From contig NZ_JAMBNR010000004.1 of NCBI RefSeq assembly GCF_023715205.1, positions 1 to 64,000 on the forward strand: 64,000 nucleotides of DNA, given 5' to 3'. The notes beneath the pieces were generated by a model. It was not told the DNA's origin. It saw only the letters and a list, made by a program, of their open reading frames with translations, and did not search any database. Positions 53,723-62,666 of this stretch are shown here, piece after piece. This DNA comes from Mesobacillus maritimus (lineage in GTDB: Bacteria > Bacillota > Bacilli > Bacillales > Cytobacillaceae). Each line of letters begins with the position of its first letter. Position 1 is the stretch's first letter. Position numbers and translations under genes: made by a program.

Positions 53723-55430
53723 GCCACTCCTCTCAGTAGAGAATTTCTCGTTTGGTTATGATCCCGATAAAGAGCCACTTTTAAAAGATCTGACATTGAC
53801 GATTCATCAACAAGAAACCATTCTTTTTATCGGACCAAGCGGTTCCGGAAAAAGTTCTTTTTCTCTTTGTTTAAATGGCCTTTATCCTGAAGCTGTTGAA
53901 GGTTGGGCAAAAGGAGAAATGATTTATAACGGAAGATCTTTGAGTCATTTTAAAAAGGGAGAAATCAACAAAGAAATTGGGGTTGTTTTTCAGGATCCTG
54001 AAAGTCAATTTTGTATGGTTACGGTCGAAAATGAATTAGCGTTTACGTTAGAAAATATAAAAACACCACGGGAAGAAATGGCCGAAAAGATTGATGCTAT
54101 TTTAAGTGCTGTTGGTCTTGCTGAAGAAAAGCATCGGCCAATCCATGAATTATCCGGTGGGAATAAGCAAAAGGTGGCTCTTGCTTCAGTTCTCCTTTTA
54201 AATCCAAAGTTATTGATCTTGGATGAACCAACAGCGAACCTAGACCCAGCTTCACGTTTTGAATTTATTCAATTAATCCATTCGTTAAAACAAGAGCGGG
54301 ATTTTGCCTTGTTCATTATTGAACATCAATTAGATGATTGGCTTCCTATGGTGGATCGGGTAATAGCAATGAATAGGCATGGAAACATTCTGTTAGAAGG
54401 AAAACCAGAGGATGTGTTTTATAACCAAGTTGAAAAACTAAAAAAAGAGGGAATTCATCTCCCAAGAATTGTTGAAACCGTTCTTGAAGCCCATGAAGGA
54501 AAGGTCCTTGAAACAAACCGTCCCCTTTCCGAAGGGGACTTAGTACCCTGGATCAATTCCAACGACCATTTGATGAACCCTATCACTAGGGAAATTCAGG
54601 CATGCGATCTATGGGCGAATGAGAAGAGCGAGGTTTTATCAATAAAAAATGTCTCATTTTCGAGGGGAAAGAAGTCCATTTTGAAAGAAATAAATCTTTC
54701 ACTATATTCAGGAGAACTAGTTGCCATAGTCGGGAAAAACGGGGCGGGAAAGTCGACGTTATTGCAATTAATTTCAGGAATATTATCGCCTAAGACAGGA
54801 AGTCGGTTGCTTTTAAATAAAAAGTATGAAGCATGGTCGGAGCATGATATGAGAAAAGTTATGGGATATGTGTTTCAAAACCCTGAACATCAATTTATTA
54901 CAGATACTGTTTATGATGAAATTGCGTTTGGAATGAAGCTAAATGGTGTAAGTCAGGACAAAATAGAGCAAAACGTAAACCAACTGCTCGAGCGTTTTCA
55001 TCTAACATCTCATAAATGGAGCAATCCCTTTGCCTTAAGCGGTGGACAAAAACGGCGCCTAAGTGTGGCGACAATGCTAGAGGACACACCAAGTGTTTTA
55101 CTGTTCGATGAACCAACATTTGGTCAAGATGCACAAACAACAAAAGAATTAATGCAAATGATTCAAACTCTGCAAAGACAAGGGACCGCGATTGTATTTG
55201 TTACTCACGATATGGACTTAGTTGATACGTATTGTGAAAAAGTTTATGTCGTTAACGGTGGGGAAGTGAGCTTCAATGGAAAACCGGATGAACTATGGCA
55301 GAAACCAGAAATCCTTCATGAAGCGAAACTCAGACTCCCTTTTCGGGTAAGAATCAATCAGTTGCTTGAAAACCTCCACCAAAACAAGAAAAAACAGGGA
55401 GTTGTGCGGGCGCATGCTAACATCCATTAA
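53703..55430 (+). CDS. ykoD: ECF transporter duplicated ATPase YkoD
   Basis: 575 residues with two complete ABC ATPase domains. Domain 1 has GPSGSGKSS, ELSGGNKQKVALAS and LLILDEPTANLD; domain 2 (from about 305) has GKNGAGKST, LSGGQKRRLSVA and VLLFDEPTFGQD. It energises YkoE/YkoC. The start is GTG 53703 inside ykoE, with AAAGGAGTGG about 12 bases upstream. It overlaps ykoC by 17 bases. Confidence 0.95.
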   Translation: MSIKHHRPLLSVENFSFGYDPDKEPLLKDLTLTIHQQETILFIGPSGSGKSSFSLCLNGLYPEAVEGWAKGEMIYNGRSLSHFKKGEINKEIGVVFQDPESQFCMVTVENELAFTLENIKTPREEMAEKIDAILSAVGLAEEKHRPIHELSGGNKQKVALASVLLLNPKLLILDEPTANLDPASRFEFIQLIHSLKQERDFALFIIEHQLDDWLPMVDRVIAMNRHGNILLEGKPEDVFYNQVEKLKKEGIHLPRIVETVLEAHEGKVLETNRPLSEGDLVPWINSNDHLMNPITREIQACDLWANEKSEVLSIKNVSFSRGKKSILKEINLSLYSGELVAIVGKNGAGKSTLLQLISGILSPKTGSRLLLNKKYEAWSEHDMRKVMGYVFQNPEHQFITDTVYDEIAFGMKLNGVSQDKIEQNVNQLLERFHLTSHKWSNPFALSGGQKRRLSVATMLEDTPSVLLFDEPTFGQDAQTTKELMQMIQTLQRQGTAIVFVTHDMDLVDTYCEKVYVVNGGEVSFNGKPDELWQKPEILHEAKLRLPFRVRINQLLENLHQNKKKQGVVRAHANIH

Positions 55431-56193
55431 TCCAACCATGAAGGCTTTTGCTGTATTGATTCCAGCACTGCTCCTAGCGTTCACGTTCGATCCACTGACA
55501 CCTTTTATCTATTTAGTATTTACGGTTGCAGTGACATTTTTCTTTAGCAAAGTGGCTTTCAAGCGCTGGATCTTAATTTTTTCGCCATTTCTTTTGTTAG
55601 CCGTAAGCTTTGCATGGATGACGATGCTCCATCCAAGCGATGCTTTTTCAGGGGGGGATGTTCTAATTTCCGTTTGGTCGTTCCAGGTCACTACAGAAAG
55701 CTTTTGGGCTGGAATTTCATTAGGTTTACGTTCCCTTTCGTTCGCAGCGTTATCCTTACTGTTTATATTAACGACCGACTCAACGAAGTTTATGTTAAGT
55801 TTGATGCAGCAATGTAAACTCCCACCAAAATTAACATTCGGAATCTTAGCAGGGTATCGATTCCTACCGACCTTTCGTTATGAGCTTCAAGTGTTAAGAC
55901 AAGCCCACCGCATCCGAGGGGTGGGAAGAGCAAAAGGAGTGAAAGAGCGTTTGCATCAGTTTCGGCGCTATGCTATTCCACTTTTAGCTAATGCAATTCG
56001 GAAAGCAGAGCGGGTAGCTCTTGCTATGGAATCGAAAGGATTTACTGGAGAAACCGACCGAACACATTATCATGAAATGACCATTGATAAACGAGATTGG
56101 ATATTTGTGAGTGTCTTTTTTGTCATGTTTTTTGTGAGTGTGTTTTTGTCCTATCAGCTTGGTTTTTTAAATATCTTTGGGAAGGATTTTTAA
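55414..56193 (+). CDS. ykoC: ECF transporter transmembrane subunit YkoC
   Basis: 259 residues from ATG 55414 inside the ykoD end. CbiQ-type T component: several hydrophobic helices, then the coupling motif region ILAGYRFLPTFRYEL and AHRIRGVGRAKG (A-R-G type), and ERVALAMESKGF. It links the ATPase to YkoE. The longer frame from 55366 lies mostly inside ykoD and has no binding site. Confidence 0.93.
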   Translation: MLTSINPTMKAFAVLIPALLLAFTFDPLTPFIYLVFTVAVTFFFSKVAFKRWILIFSPFLLLAVSFAWMTMLHPSDAFSGGDVLISVWSFQVTTESFWAGISLGLRSLSFAALSLLFILTTDSTKFMLSLMQQCKLPPKLTFGILAGYRFLPTFRYELQVLRQAHRIRGVGRAKGVKERLHQFRRYAIPLLANAIRKAERVALAMESKGFTGETDRTHYHEMTIDKRDWIFVSVFFVMFFVSVFLSYQLGFLNIFGKDF

Positions 56194-56316
56194 GGATTGA
56201 ATCACAGCATGTAATCTAAGGATCAAGATAAAAGTGTAAATGAAAAAGGCGACAGCACTACCCGGAATCTCCCAAAATAGTACTAGCGCCTCATGTGTTG
56301 ATAAAATTCAAACCAA

Positions 56317-56353
56317 AGACAAGCTCGTTTAATGAATGATAACGGGCTTGTCT
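56317..56353 (+). terminator. hairpin after ykoC (possible terminator)
   Basis: AGACAAGCTCGTT (56317-56329) pairs with AACGGGCTTGTCT (56341-56353), one G-T pair. The following bases are not T-rich. Confidence 0.5.
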
Positions 56354-56406
56354 AACTACATCCTATCTTATTCAAGTAATTCAAATGTGATGCATACTAG
56401 GAATAG

Positions 56407-56446
56407 GCTGACCCAGCAAGTTATTAAGATGACTTTCTGGGTCAGC
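56407..56446 (+). terminator. second hairpin between ykoC and glpP
   Basis: GCTGACCCAG (56407-56416) pairs perfectly with CTGGGTCAGC (56437-56446), followed by TTATTTATG. A similar left arm (AATAGGCTGACCC) occurs at 19915. Confidence 0.5.
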
Positions 56447-56492
56447 TTATTTATGCTACGCTCAAGCTCTCGTTGTTCGAGAAGAGTACGGC

Positions 56493-56522
56493 TTCACTCA
56501 ATAGGTTAATGTATAGTATAAT
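56493..56522 (+). promoter_or_regulatory. possible glpP promoter
   Basis: TTCACT (56493-56498), 18 bp, TATAAT (56517-56522), about 30 bases before the start codon. Confidence 0.5.
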
Positions 56523-56553
56523 TCTAAAAAATTTAAATAGTAGGGATGGTTGC

Positions 56554-57168
56554 ATGGGACAGGTAAATATGAGGAAAGTGTTTGAGGAGAGGTTGAAAGA
56601 TTTTAAGCTGATTGCTGCAATTAAAGAACCTAAGTCGATTGAGAAAGCAATAAAGTACAAGGAAAATATTAGTGCGGTCATTTTAATGACTGGGAATGTT
56701 TTAACGGTAAAAGAATATGTAGATGTATTGCAAAAGGAAGGGCTTCCCGTGATTTTGCATGTCGAGAAAATTGGAGGCTTAGGGTTAGATGATTATGGGA
56801 TTGAGTTTATAAAAAAATATATCAAGCCCTTTGGAATTGTAACCACAAAATCTAGCATTATTAAAAAGGCAAAGTCAAAAGGGATGTTTGTCATTCAACG
56901 GGTATTCCTTATTGATACAGAAGTCTATGATCATCTAGTAGACAATATTGACTATCTTCAATCTGACATCATAGAAATCATGCCAAGTCGGGCACCTGAT
57001 TTTTTACATAAGCTGGTCGAGAGGTCTACAATTCCAATTATAACAGGCGGCTTACTAACCAATATTTGCGATACAAAAGAGGCGTTAGCACAAGGAGTCT
57101 CTGCAGTAACAACCTCAAATACCGATTTGTGGAAGTTGAATATAACAAATCCAAATCCTTTACAGTAA
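56554..57168 (+). CDS. glpP: glycerol-3-phosphate responsive antiterminator GlpP
   Basis: 204 residues of the GlpP family, TIM-barrel RNA-binding regulators. When bound to glycerol-3-phosphate GlpP lets transcription pass leader terminators of glp genes in B. subtilis. ILMTGNVLTVKEYVDVL, HVEKIGGLGLD, and EIMPSRAPDFL followed by PIITGGLLT are family motifs. ATG 56554 is 6 bases after AGGGATGG; ATG 56569 is possible. A matching leader terminator follows at 57254, upstream of a transporter operon. Confidence 0.92.
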   Translation: MGQVNMRKVFEERLKDFKLIAAIKEPKSIEKAIKYKENISAVILMTGNVLTVKEYVDVLQKEGLPVILHVEKIGGLGLDDYGIEFIKKYIKPFGIVTTKSSIIKKAKSKGMFVIQRVFLIDTEVYDHLVDNIDYLQSDIIEIMPSRAPDFLHKLVERSTIPIITGGLLTNICDTKEALAQGVSAVTTSNTDLWKLNITNPNPLQ

Positions 57169-57253
57169 ATTTATGAACCATTAATTCTCTATTAATATAA
57201 TAGATTTATAGTAAGTGGTATAAAGTAAATAGTTTCATTAGGCGCAATTAGAG

Positions 57254-57312
57254 AGGCTGCAAATACTAGTGTATGAAACATACACGGTTTATTTGCAGTC
57301 TTTTTGTTGTTT
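57254..57312 (+). terminator. leader terminator, probable GlpP target
   Basis: AGGCTGCAAAT (57254-57264) pairs with ATTTGCAGTCT (57291-57301), and an inner stem GTGTATG/CATACAC sits at 57269-57285, followed by TTTTTGTTGTTTT. TATAAT at 57196-57201 is the likely -10 upstream. A terminator in the leader directly after glpP and before the transporter fits GlpP-controlled antitermination. Confidence 0.8.
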
Positions 57313-57408
57313 TAAAGAGGGGGGCTTATCTAGGGATAATATATTGGAACTTAGCTTGAATGAGGGTACGAACACGAACAAAAAAATGATCGAACTGGAG
57401 GAATCATT

Positions 57409-58707
57409 ATGAAGAAAAAACGCGTGTTGCCATTGATCTTAACTGCAATGATTTCATTAACAGCGTGCTCTAGCGGACAAGGAGCCGAACAAACGGCGGG
57501 TGAAACAGAAGCGGGAGAAGAAAAAGTTGAATTAACCTATTGGTATGCATGGGGCGACAAAATTGGTGAAAACAATGAAAATCTCGTTCAACAATTCAAT
57601 GAGTCCCAAGATAAGGTCCATGTTACAGCAGAATTCCAAGGTACCTACGATGAATTGCATGCAAAAACGCAAGCAGCTGTTGCCGCCAAAAATCCACCTG
57701 AAGTGACAATGAATGAGATTTCTGCGATTGAAACATTTGCTAAAGCTGGGATGACCCAAGATTTAACACCTTTTGTAGAAGCGGATTCGGAAGTTAATCT
57801 GGATGATTTCAATCCAGGATTAATGGGGAATTCGTATGTGGATGAGAAATTATATGGTCTGCCGTATTTACGAAGTACGCCAATCATGTATGTGAATAAA
57901 ACCATCTTTGAAGAAGCTGGTATTGATTTGAAAAACATTGTTACCTGGGAAGATTTTGCGAGTGTAGCAAAGCAATTAACGACGGAAGAACGTGTTGGAA
58001 TTTCAATGCCTATTGATATTTGGTTCTATGAAGCGTTTGTTGCGCAGGCTGGCGGACAGATGACCAATGAAGAAGGAACAGAGGTAACGTTTAATGATGC
58101 ACCTGGTGTAGAAGCATTGTCATTATGGAAAAGCATGCATGAGGAAGGAACATTGCGAATTCCTGGTGGAGAGCCAAAAGCAGCTGCCGACCAAGCTAGA
58201 CAGGATTTCGTTAACGGTAAATCAGCCATGTTCTTCTCTTCTACTGCAGACCTTTCATTAATGCTGCAGCTAGCAGAAGAAAACGGCTTTGAATTGGATA
58301 CAGCGATGATGCCAAAACATAAAGAGCAAAAAGTACCAACAGGTGGAGCGAACTTAGTGATGATGGCTGGATTAGATGAGGAAAAGCAGCAAGCGGCTTG
58401 GGAGTTTATTAAATTTATGACGGCAACTGAACAGACGGCATACGCAAGTGAATATACAGGATATTTGCCAAGCCGTATTTCAGCCCAAGAAACGGAGAAA
58501 ATTCAAAAGCTTTATCAGGAAAAACCTCAGTTTGAAGTAGCTGTTGAACAATTACAATATGGTAATGCCCGTCCAATGGTTGAAGGGTATCCGGAAGTAG
58601 TAAAAATCTTGGTTGAAGAAATTCAAAAAATGATATTAGACCCTGCGATTGAGCCAAAAGAAGCACTGGATGCCGCTTCTGAACGTGCCAATGCTGTTAT
58701 AAAGTAA
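57409..58707 (+). CDS. ugpB: UgpB-like ABC transporter solute-binding lipoprotein
   Basis: 432 residues. Signal MKKKRVLPLILTAMISLTAC with lipobox Cys20. The mature part is a family 1 extracellular solute-binding protein (LTYWYAWGDKIGENNENLVQ-type start, shortened here; VQQFNESQDKV; VKQLTTEERVG). The UgpB-type substrate glycerol-3-phosphate is inferred mainly from context: glpP upstream and phosphatase genes in the operon. Maltose-like sugars cannot be excluded by sequence alone. The start is ATG 57409 after GGAGG. Confidence 0.85.
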   Translation: MKKKRVLPLILTAMISLTACSSGQGAEQTAGETEAGEEKVELTYWYAWGDKIGENNENLVQQFNESQDKVHVTAEFQGTYDELHAKTQAAVAAKNPPEVTMNEISAIETFAKAGMTQDLTPFVEADSEVNLDDFNPGLMGNSYVDEKLYGLPYLRSTPIMYVNKTIFEEAGIDLKNIVTWEDFASVAKQLTTEERVGISMPIDIWFYEAFVAQAGGQMTNEEGTEVTFNDAPGVEALSLWKSMHEEGTLRIPGGEPKAAADQARQDFVNGKSAMFFSSTADLSLMLQLAEENGFELDTAMMPKHKEQKVPTGGANLVMMAGLDEEKQQAAWEFIKFMTATEQTAYASEYTGYLPSRISAQETEKIQKLYQEKPQFEVAVEQLQYGNARPMVEGYPEVVKILVEEIQKMILDPAIEPKEALDAASERANAVIK

Positions 58708-58719
58708 CACCAAATCTAA

Positions 58720-58763
58720 AACGTCCATGAGGCGTGATGTAACAGCACATTCTCATGGACGTT
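58720..58763 (+). other. intra-operon stem-loop after ugpB
   Basis: AACGTCCATGAG (58720-58731) pairs perfectly with CTCATGGACGTT (58752-58763), 20-base loop, no T-run. It may stabilise the upstream mRNA for extra binding protein, as in other transporter operons. Confidence 0.75.
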
Positions 58764-58789
58764 GATGACAAACATTTAAGGAGTTTAAC

Positions 58790-59614
58790 ATGAATTGGAT
58801 AAAAGAAATTAAAGCAATCATTTTTGATATGGATGGAACTCTATATCAAGAAGATACCTTTTTAGGAAGATATTTGACTTATCTGTTGGAAGATAGCTGC
58901 AGTGAAAGGGAGATCGAAAGTGTGATCAAAGCGGCTTACAAAATCTTAAATGGTGAACATTTCGTTTCTTTGGGCCACTTTTACGATCTTAATAGAAACC
59001 ATTTTTGTACACATAAAGATTTAGTCCCGGGCCATGCTTTTAGTTGGGAAGGTCAACGATTGCAACAAAGGGATTTAAAAGATTCCGATTTGTTTTATAT
59101 TGGGGACCCCTGGTGCATCGCGCTTGTCTTTGCAAAAAAGTATGGAGTCAGTGTTGAAGTGGGAATGAATGCTTTTAAACGTGTAAGAGCGGAAATGTTA
59201 ACCTCTGAATTTGCTATTCCAAGAAATGAACGGCTCATCCAAGCATTGAAGTACCTGGACGTAGATACCAAAATTCTAATTACCAATTCTCCTTTTGAGT
59301 CAGGAGAGGTATTTTTAGAATATTTAGACGTTCTGCCTTACTTCAATCAAACGATTTATGATGGAAAAAAGCCAAAAGGTATCGAAACAATAATGAATGA
59401 CTTAATAGAAAAGGGATATCAACCGGAGGAAATCCTTTCAATTGGTGATAACCCATTTAATGATTTACACCCTGCCCGTAAAAGAGGGGCGAGGACGGTT
59501 TTGATTTCAGATTATCACCGTGCAGATACAACCCCTTGGGATTATCAGGTTCGAAATATTGACGAATTGGCTTCGTTTTTACTCGAGTTCGGAAAAGCAG
59601 CGATAAACGAATAG
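58790..59614 (+). CDS. HAD family hydrolase in the ugp-like operon
   Basis: 274 residues. HAD motif I IIFDMDGTLYQ (Asp13, Asp15), motif II ILITNSPF, motif III Lys in KKPKG, motif IV SIGDNPFNDLHPA. This is the phosphatase pattern (DxD). A long insert between motifs I and II (about 25-150) forms the cap. Placed between binding protein and ATPase genes, it may dephosphorylate the imported compound, for example glycerol phosphate; this is inference. The start is ATG 58790 after AAGGAG. Confidence 0.8.
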   Translation: MNWIKEIKAIIFDMDGTLYQEDTFLGRYLTYLLEDSCSEREIESVIKAAYKILNGEHFVSLGHFYDLNRNHFCTHKDLVPGHAFSWEGQRLQQRDLKDSDLFYIGDPWCIALVFAKKYGVSVEVGMNAFKRVRAEMLTSEFAIPRNERLIQALKYLDVDTKILITNSPFESGEVFLEYLDVLPYFNQTIYDGKKPKGIETIMNDLIEKGYQPEEILSIGDNPFNDLHPARKRGARTVLISDYHRADTTPWDYQVRNIDELASFLLEFGKAAINE

Positions 59615-59627
59615 GAGGTCATTTAAA

Positions 59628-60725
59628 GTGGCGAGCATTACTTTAAAAGGTGTTTCTAAAGTATATGACAACGAGAAAAAAGTAGTCGAAAAGATGGATT
59701 TGCATATTCAAGATGGCTCCTTTACTGTACTGGTCGGTCCTTCTGGGTGCGGAAAATCAACAACGTTACGAATGATCGCAGGTTTTGAAAAACCTACGGA
59801 AGGAGAAATATGGATTGGCAATCAACTGGTGAATGATTTAGTACCTGGTAAACGTGATATTTCGATGGTTTTTCAAAATTACGCCTTGTACCCGACAATG
59901 ACTGTCCGCGGAAATATTGAATTTTCGTTAGAAAATATAAAAATTCCAAAACGAAAAAGAAAAGAAATGGTTGAGGAAATTGCCGAAGTTGTTGGGTTAA
60001 CAGAATACTTGGAAAAGAAACCACAGCATCTATCAGGGGGACAGCGGCAGCGGGTAGCGTTGGCCCGTGCGATGGTAAAAAAGCCGGAAGTATTTATTTT
60101 AGATGAGCCGCTATCAAACTTAGATGCGAAGCTTCGTGGACAAATGAGGACAGAGTTAATTCAGCTTCATAAACGCCTTGGAACAACATTTATTTATGTG
60201 ACACATGATCAAGTCGAAGCAATGTCGATGGCAGATGAAATCGTCATTTTAAATAAGGGGAAAATTATGCAGCAAGCTGCTCCAATGGCCTTATACAATA
60301 ATCCGAAAAATACATTTGTAGCCGAATTCATCGGCACACCAGCTATGAATGTGCTGCCTTTTGAAGAGATTAGAGTGGATCTAAACATTGAAAACAACCC
60401 GGCAATTACCCATTTTGGCTTTAGACCAGAACATGGCAGGTTAGTCCATTCAGAAGATCCTCAAATATTTACGCTTCGATACCCTAGTAAAATCATCACT
60501 CGGGAAACGTTGGGGTCGGAAACCATTTATTTAATTGAGAACAAATTAGGGAGACAACATATTAAAAGTACAGAGCCCCCTTTATCAGAAGATGCTGACC
60601 TGGCTTTATGCATCCCGGTTGAAAAAATCTATTATTTTGATCGCCAGGGAAATCGAGTTGAAAAGGAAAACGAAGCATTTCCATACACCTTGCAAAACCA
60701 TGAAAAGGGTGGGGTCAAGATATGA
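59628..60725 (+). CDS. ugpC: UgpC/MalK-like ABC transporter ATPase
   Basis: 365 residues. GPSGCGKSTTLRMIAGFE (Walker A), LSGGQRQRVALARA (signature), FILDEPLSNLDAKLR (Walker B) and a C-terminal TOBE-type regulatory domain (about 235-350), the MalK/UgpC/MsmX type. It energises UgpAE. Start GTG 59628 after TAGGAGG. It overlaps ugpA by 4 bases (ATGA). Confidence 0.92.
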   Translation: MASITLKGVSKVYDNEKKVVEKMDLHIQDGSFTVLVGPSGCGKSTTLRMIAGFEKPTEGEIWIGNQLVNDLVPGKRDISMVFQNYALYPTMTVRGNIEFSLENIKIPKRKRKEMVEEIAEVVGLTEYLEKKPQHLSGGQRQRVALARAMVKKPEVFILDEPLSNLDAKLRGQMRTELIQLHKRLGTTFIYVTHDQVEAMSMADEIVILNKGKIMQQAAPMALYNNPKNTFVAEFIGTPAMNVLPFEEIRVDLNIENNPAITHFGFRPEHGRLVHSEDPQIFTLRYPSKIITRETLGSETIYLIENKLGRQHIKSTEPPLSEDADLALCIPVEKIYYFDRQGNRVEKENEAFPYTLQNHEKGGVKI

Positions 60726-61657
60726 GCCAGGACTTGCTATCTCACCTTCCTGACAATCAGCCTGTCGCCGTAACAACTCGTCGGTCGGTGAGCAGGGATT
60801 TCCTTCGTCCGTATATCATGATTGCTCCTGCACTTATTGTATTTCTTTTGTTTTTTCTATTTCCGATTGGATACATGATTTATTTGAGTTTTCATGAATG
60901 GAACTTTATCAGTCCAGAAAAAACCTATGTTGGACTGGAAAATTTCAAAAGACTTGTTGCAGATCCGCTGTTTTTAGAGGTCATTCGAAATTCTCTTGTC
61001 TATACGTTTTTATCGGTCTTTCTCACCATCACGATTTCACTGGCCTTGTCGCTTTGGCTGAATAAAAAAGGCTGGATCTATAGCTTTATTCAAGGGGCTG
61101 TTTTTAGCCCGCATATTATTTCACTCGTGTCGGTGTCTATGCTTTGGATGTGGATGATGGATGCTGATTATGGTTTGTTAAACTGGTTTGTTGAAAAGCT
61201 AGGGTTTGAAAAGGTGCCTTGGTTAACAGACCCCAAATTTGCACTTATTTCACTGGTTATTGTTTCCGTATGGAAAAGCGTTGGATATTACACCCTTATT
61301 TTTATTGCTGGTTTGCAAAGCATTCCTAAAAATTTGTATGAGGCAGCTTCTTTGGATAAAACCCCAAAATGGAGAGTCCTGACGAAAATTACGTTGCCCA
61401 TGCTTTCACCCACACTTTTCTTTCTGACGATCATCGGGTTAATCAACTCGATTCAAGTGTTTGAAACCATCAACATCATGACGGGTGGAGGACCTGTTAA
61501 CTCTACGAAAACATTAGTCTATTATATCTATGAAAATGGCTTTGTCTTCTTTAAATTAGGAAATGCCTCTGCAGCAGGTGTTATTCTATTAATCATTTTA
61601 ACCATCTTAACGTTGATTTATTTTAAGGTGTTAAGCAAAAAAGTGCATTATCAATAA
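60722..61657 (+). CDS. ugpA: UgpA-like ABC transporter permease
   Basis: 311 residues with six hydrophobic helices. The EAA loop that contacts the ATPase reads YEAASLDKTPKWRVLTKITLP (cited in part: EAASLDKTPKWR), the MalF/UgpA type. FLLFFLFPIGYMIYLSF is the first helix. The start is ATG 60722, overlapping ugpC. Confidence 0.92.
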   Translation: MSQDLLSHLPDNQPVAVTTRRSVSRDFLRPYIMIAPALIVFLLFFLFPIGYMIYLSFHEWNFISPEKTYVGLENFKRLVADPLFLEVIRNSLVYTFLSVFLTITISLALSLWLNKKGWIYSFIQGAVFSPHIISLVSVSMLWMWMMDADYGLLNWFVEKLGFEKVPWLTDPKFALISLVIVSVWKSVGYYTLIFIAGLQSIPKNLYEAASLDKTPKWRVLTKITLPMLSPTLFFLTIIGLINSIQVFETINIMTGGGPVNSTKTLVYYIYENGFVFFKLGNASAAGVILLIILTILTLIYFKVLSKKVHYQ

Positions 61658-61675
61658 AAAATAAGGAGAATGAAC

Positions 61676-62494
61676 ATGCCTAAGGTCCAAAAATTTTTGA
61701 ATGGCATATGCTTAGCCTTTGTTGTTGTTATTTTTGCTTTGCCTTTTGTATGGATGATTTCCACTAGTTTGAAGACCCTTGGGGAAACCCTTGTTTTTCC
61801 ACCGCAGTGGTTGCCAGAAAATTTAGTATGGCAAAACTTTCTGGATGCTTGGAACTCTGGTCCGTTTTTAAAGTACTTTTTGAATAGTGTAATCGTGGCG
61901 GTGGGCATTTTAATTTTTCAATTTGCAACCGTGATTCCAGCTGCTTATGCCTTTGCCCGCTACAACTTTCCATTGAAAAACTTCTTTTTTGCCATAACGA
62001 TGGTGACATTAATGATTCCAGCTCAACTGATCTTTTTACCTGTATTTTTAAATTTAAGTAGCTGGGGATTACTAGACACGCTTTGGGGTTTGATTTTGCC
62101 ATTTGCAACCAGTGCCTTCGGAATTTTTCTGTTAAGACAAACTTTTAAGCAAGTCCCGGAAGAAGTCATCGAAGCCGCTAGGTTAGATAACGCCTCTGAG
62201 TGGAAGATCATGCGAAGAATTATGGTGCCGATGGCCAAACCGACATTAGTGACTTTTGGGTTGTTTAGTTTTATTACGCATTGGAATGATTATTTCTGGC
62301 CGCTGGTGATGACAACGACTGATCAATCTAGAACTTTACCACTCGGGATTGCTCAATTGCGCCAAGTCGAAGGCGGAGCTTCATGGAATATTTTAATGGC
62401 TGGAAATATGATCCTCGTGATTCCAATTTTAATCATTTTCTTTATTGCGCAACGGCAAATTATTCGTGCCTTTGTCTATACAGGCGTTAAATAG
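61676..62494 (+). CDS. ugpE: UgpE-like ABC transporter permease
   Basis: 272 residues, six helices, MalG/UgpE type. The EAA loop is EEVIEAARLDNASEWKIMR. ATG 61670 lies 1 base behind AAGGAG, so ATG 61676 (7 bases, MPKVQKFL) is chosen. It is 18 bases after ugpA and completes the importer with UgpB and UgpC. Confidence 0.92.
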   Translation: MPKVQKFLNGICLAFVVVIFALPFVWMISTSLKTLGETLVFPPQWLPENLVWQNFLDAWNSGPFLKYFLNSVIVAVGILIFQFATVIPAAYAFARYNFPLKNFFFAITMVTLMIPAQLIFLPVFLNLSSWGLLDTLWGLILPFATSAFGIFLLRQTFKQVPEEVIEAARLDNASEWKIMRRIMVPMAKPTLVTFGLFSFITHWNDYFWPLVMTTTDQSRTLPLGIAQLRQVEGGASWNILMAGNMILVIPILIIFFIAQRQIIRAFVYTGVK

Positions 62495-62666
62495 GAGTAG
62501 GATGAATGTGATTGGTTTATTGAGGTTGGCCTGGTAGGACTATTCCCCAAGAAAATCCGATTACTCTGATAAACGTATTTGTGTATAAAAATACCAATTA
62601 TTTACCACCGAGCTAATCTGTCGAATCCATTGCTAAATAAAATTAATTATAGAGGAGTGTATCGAA

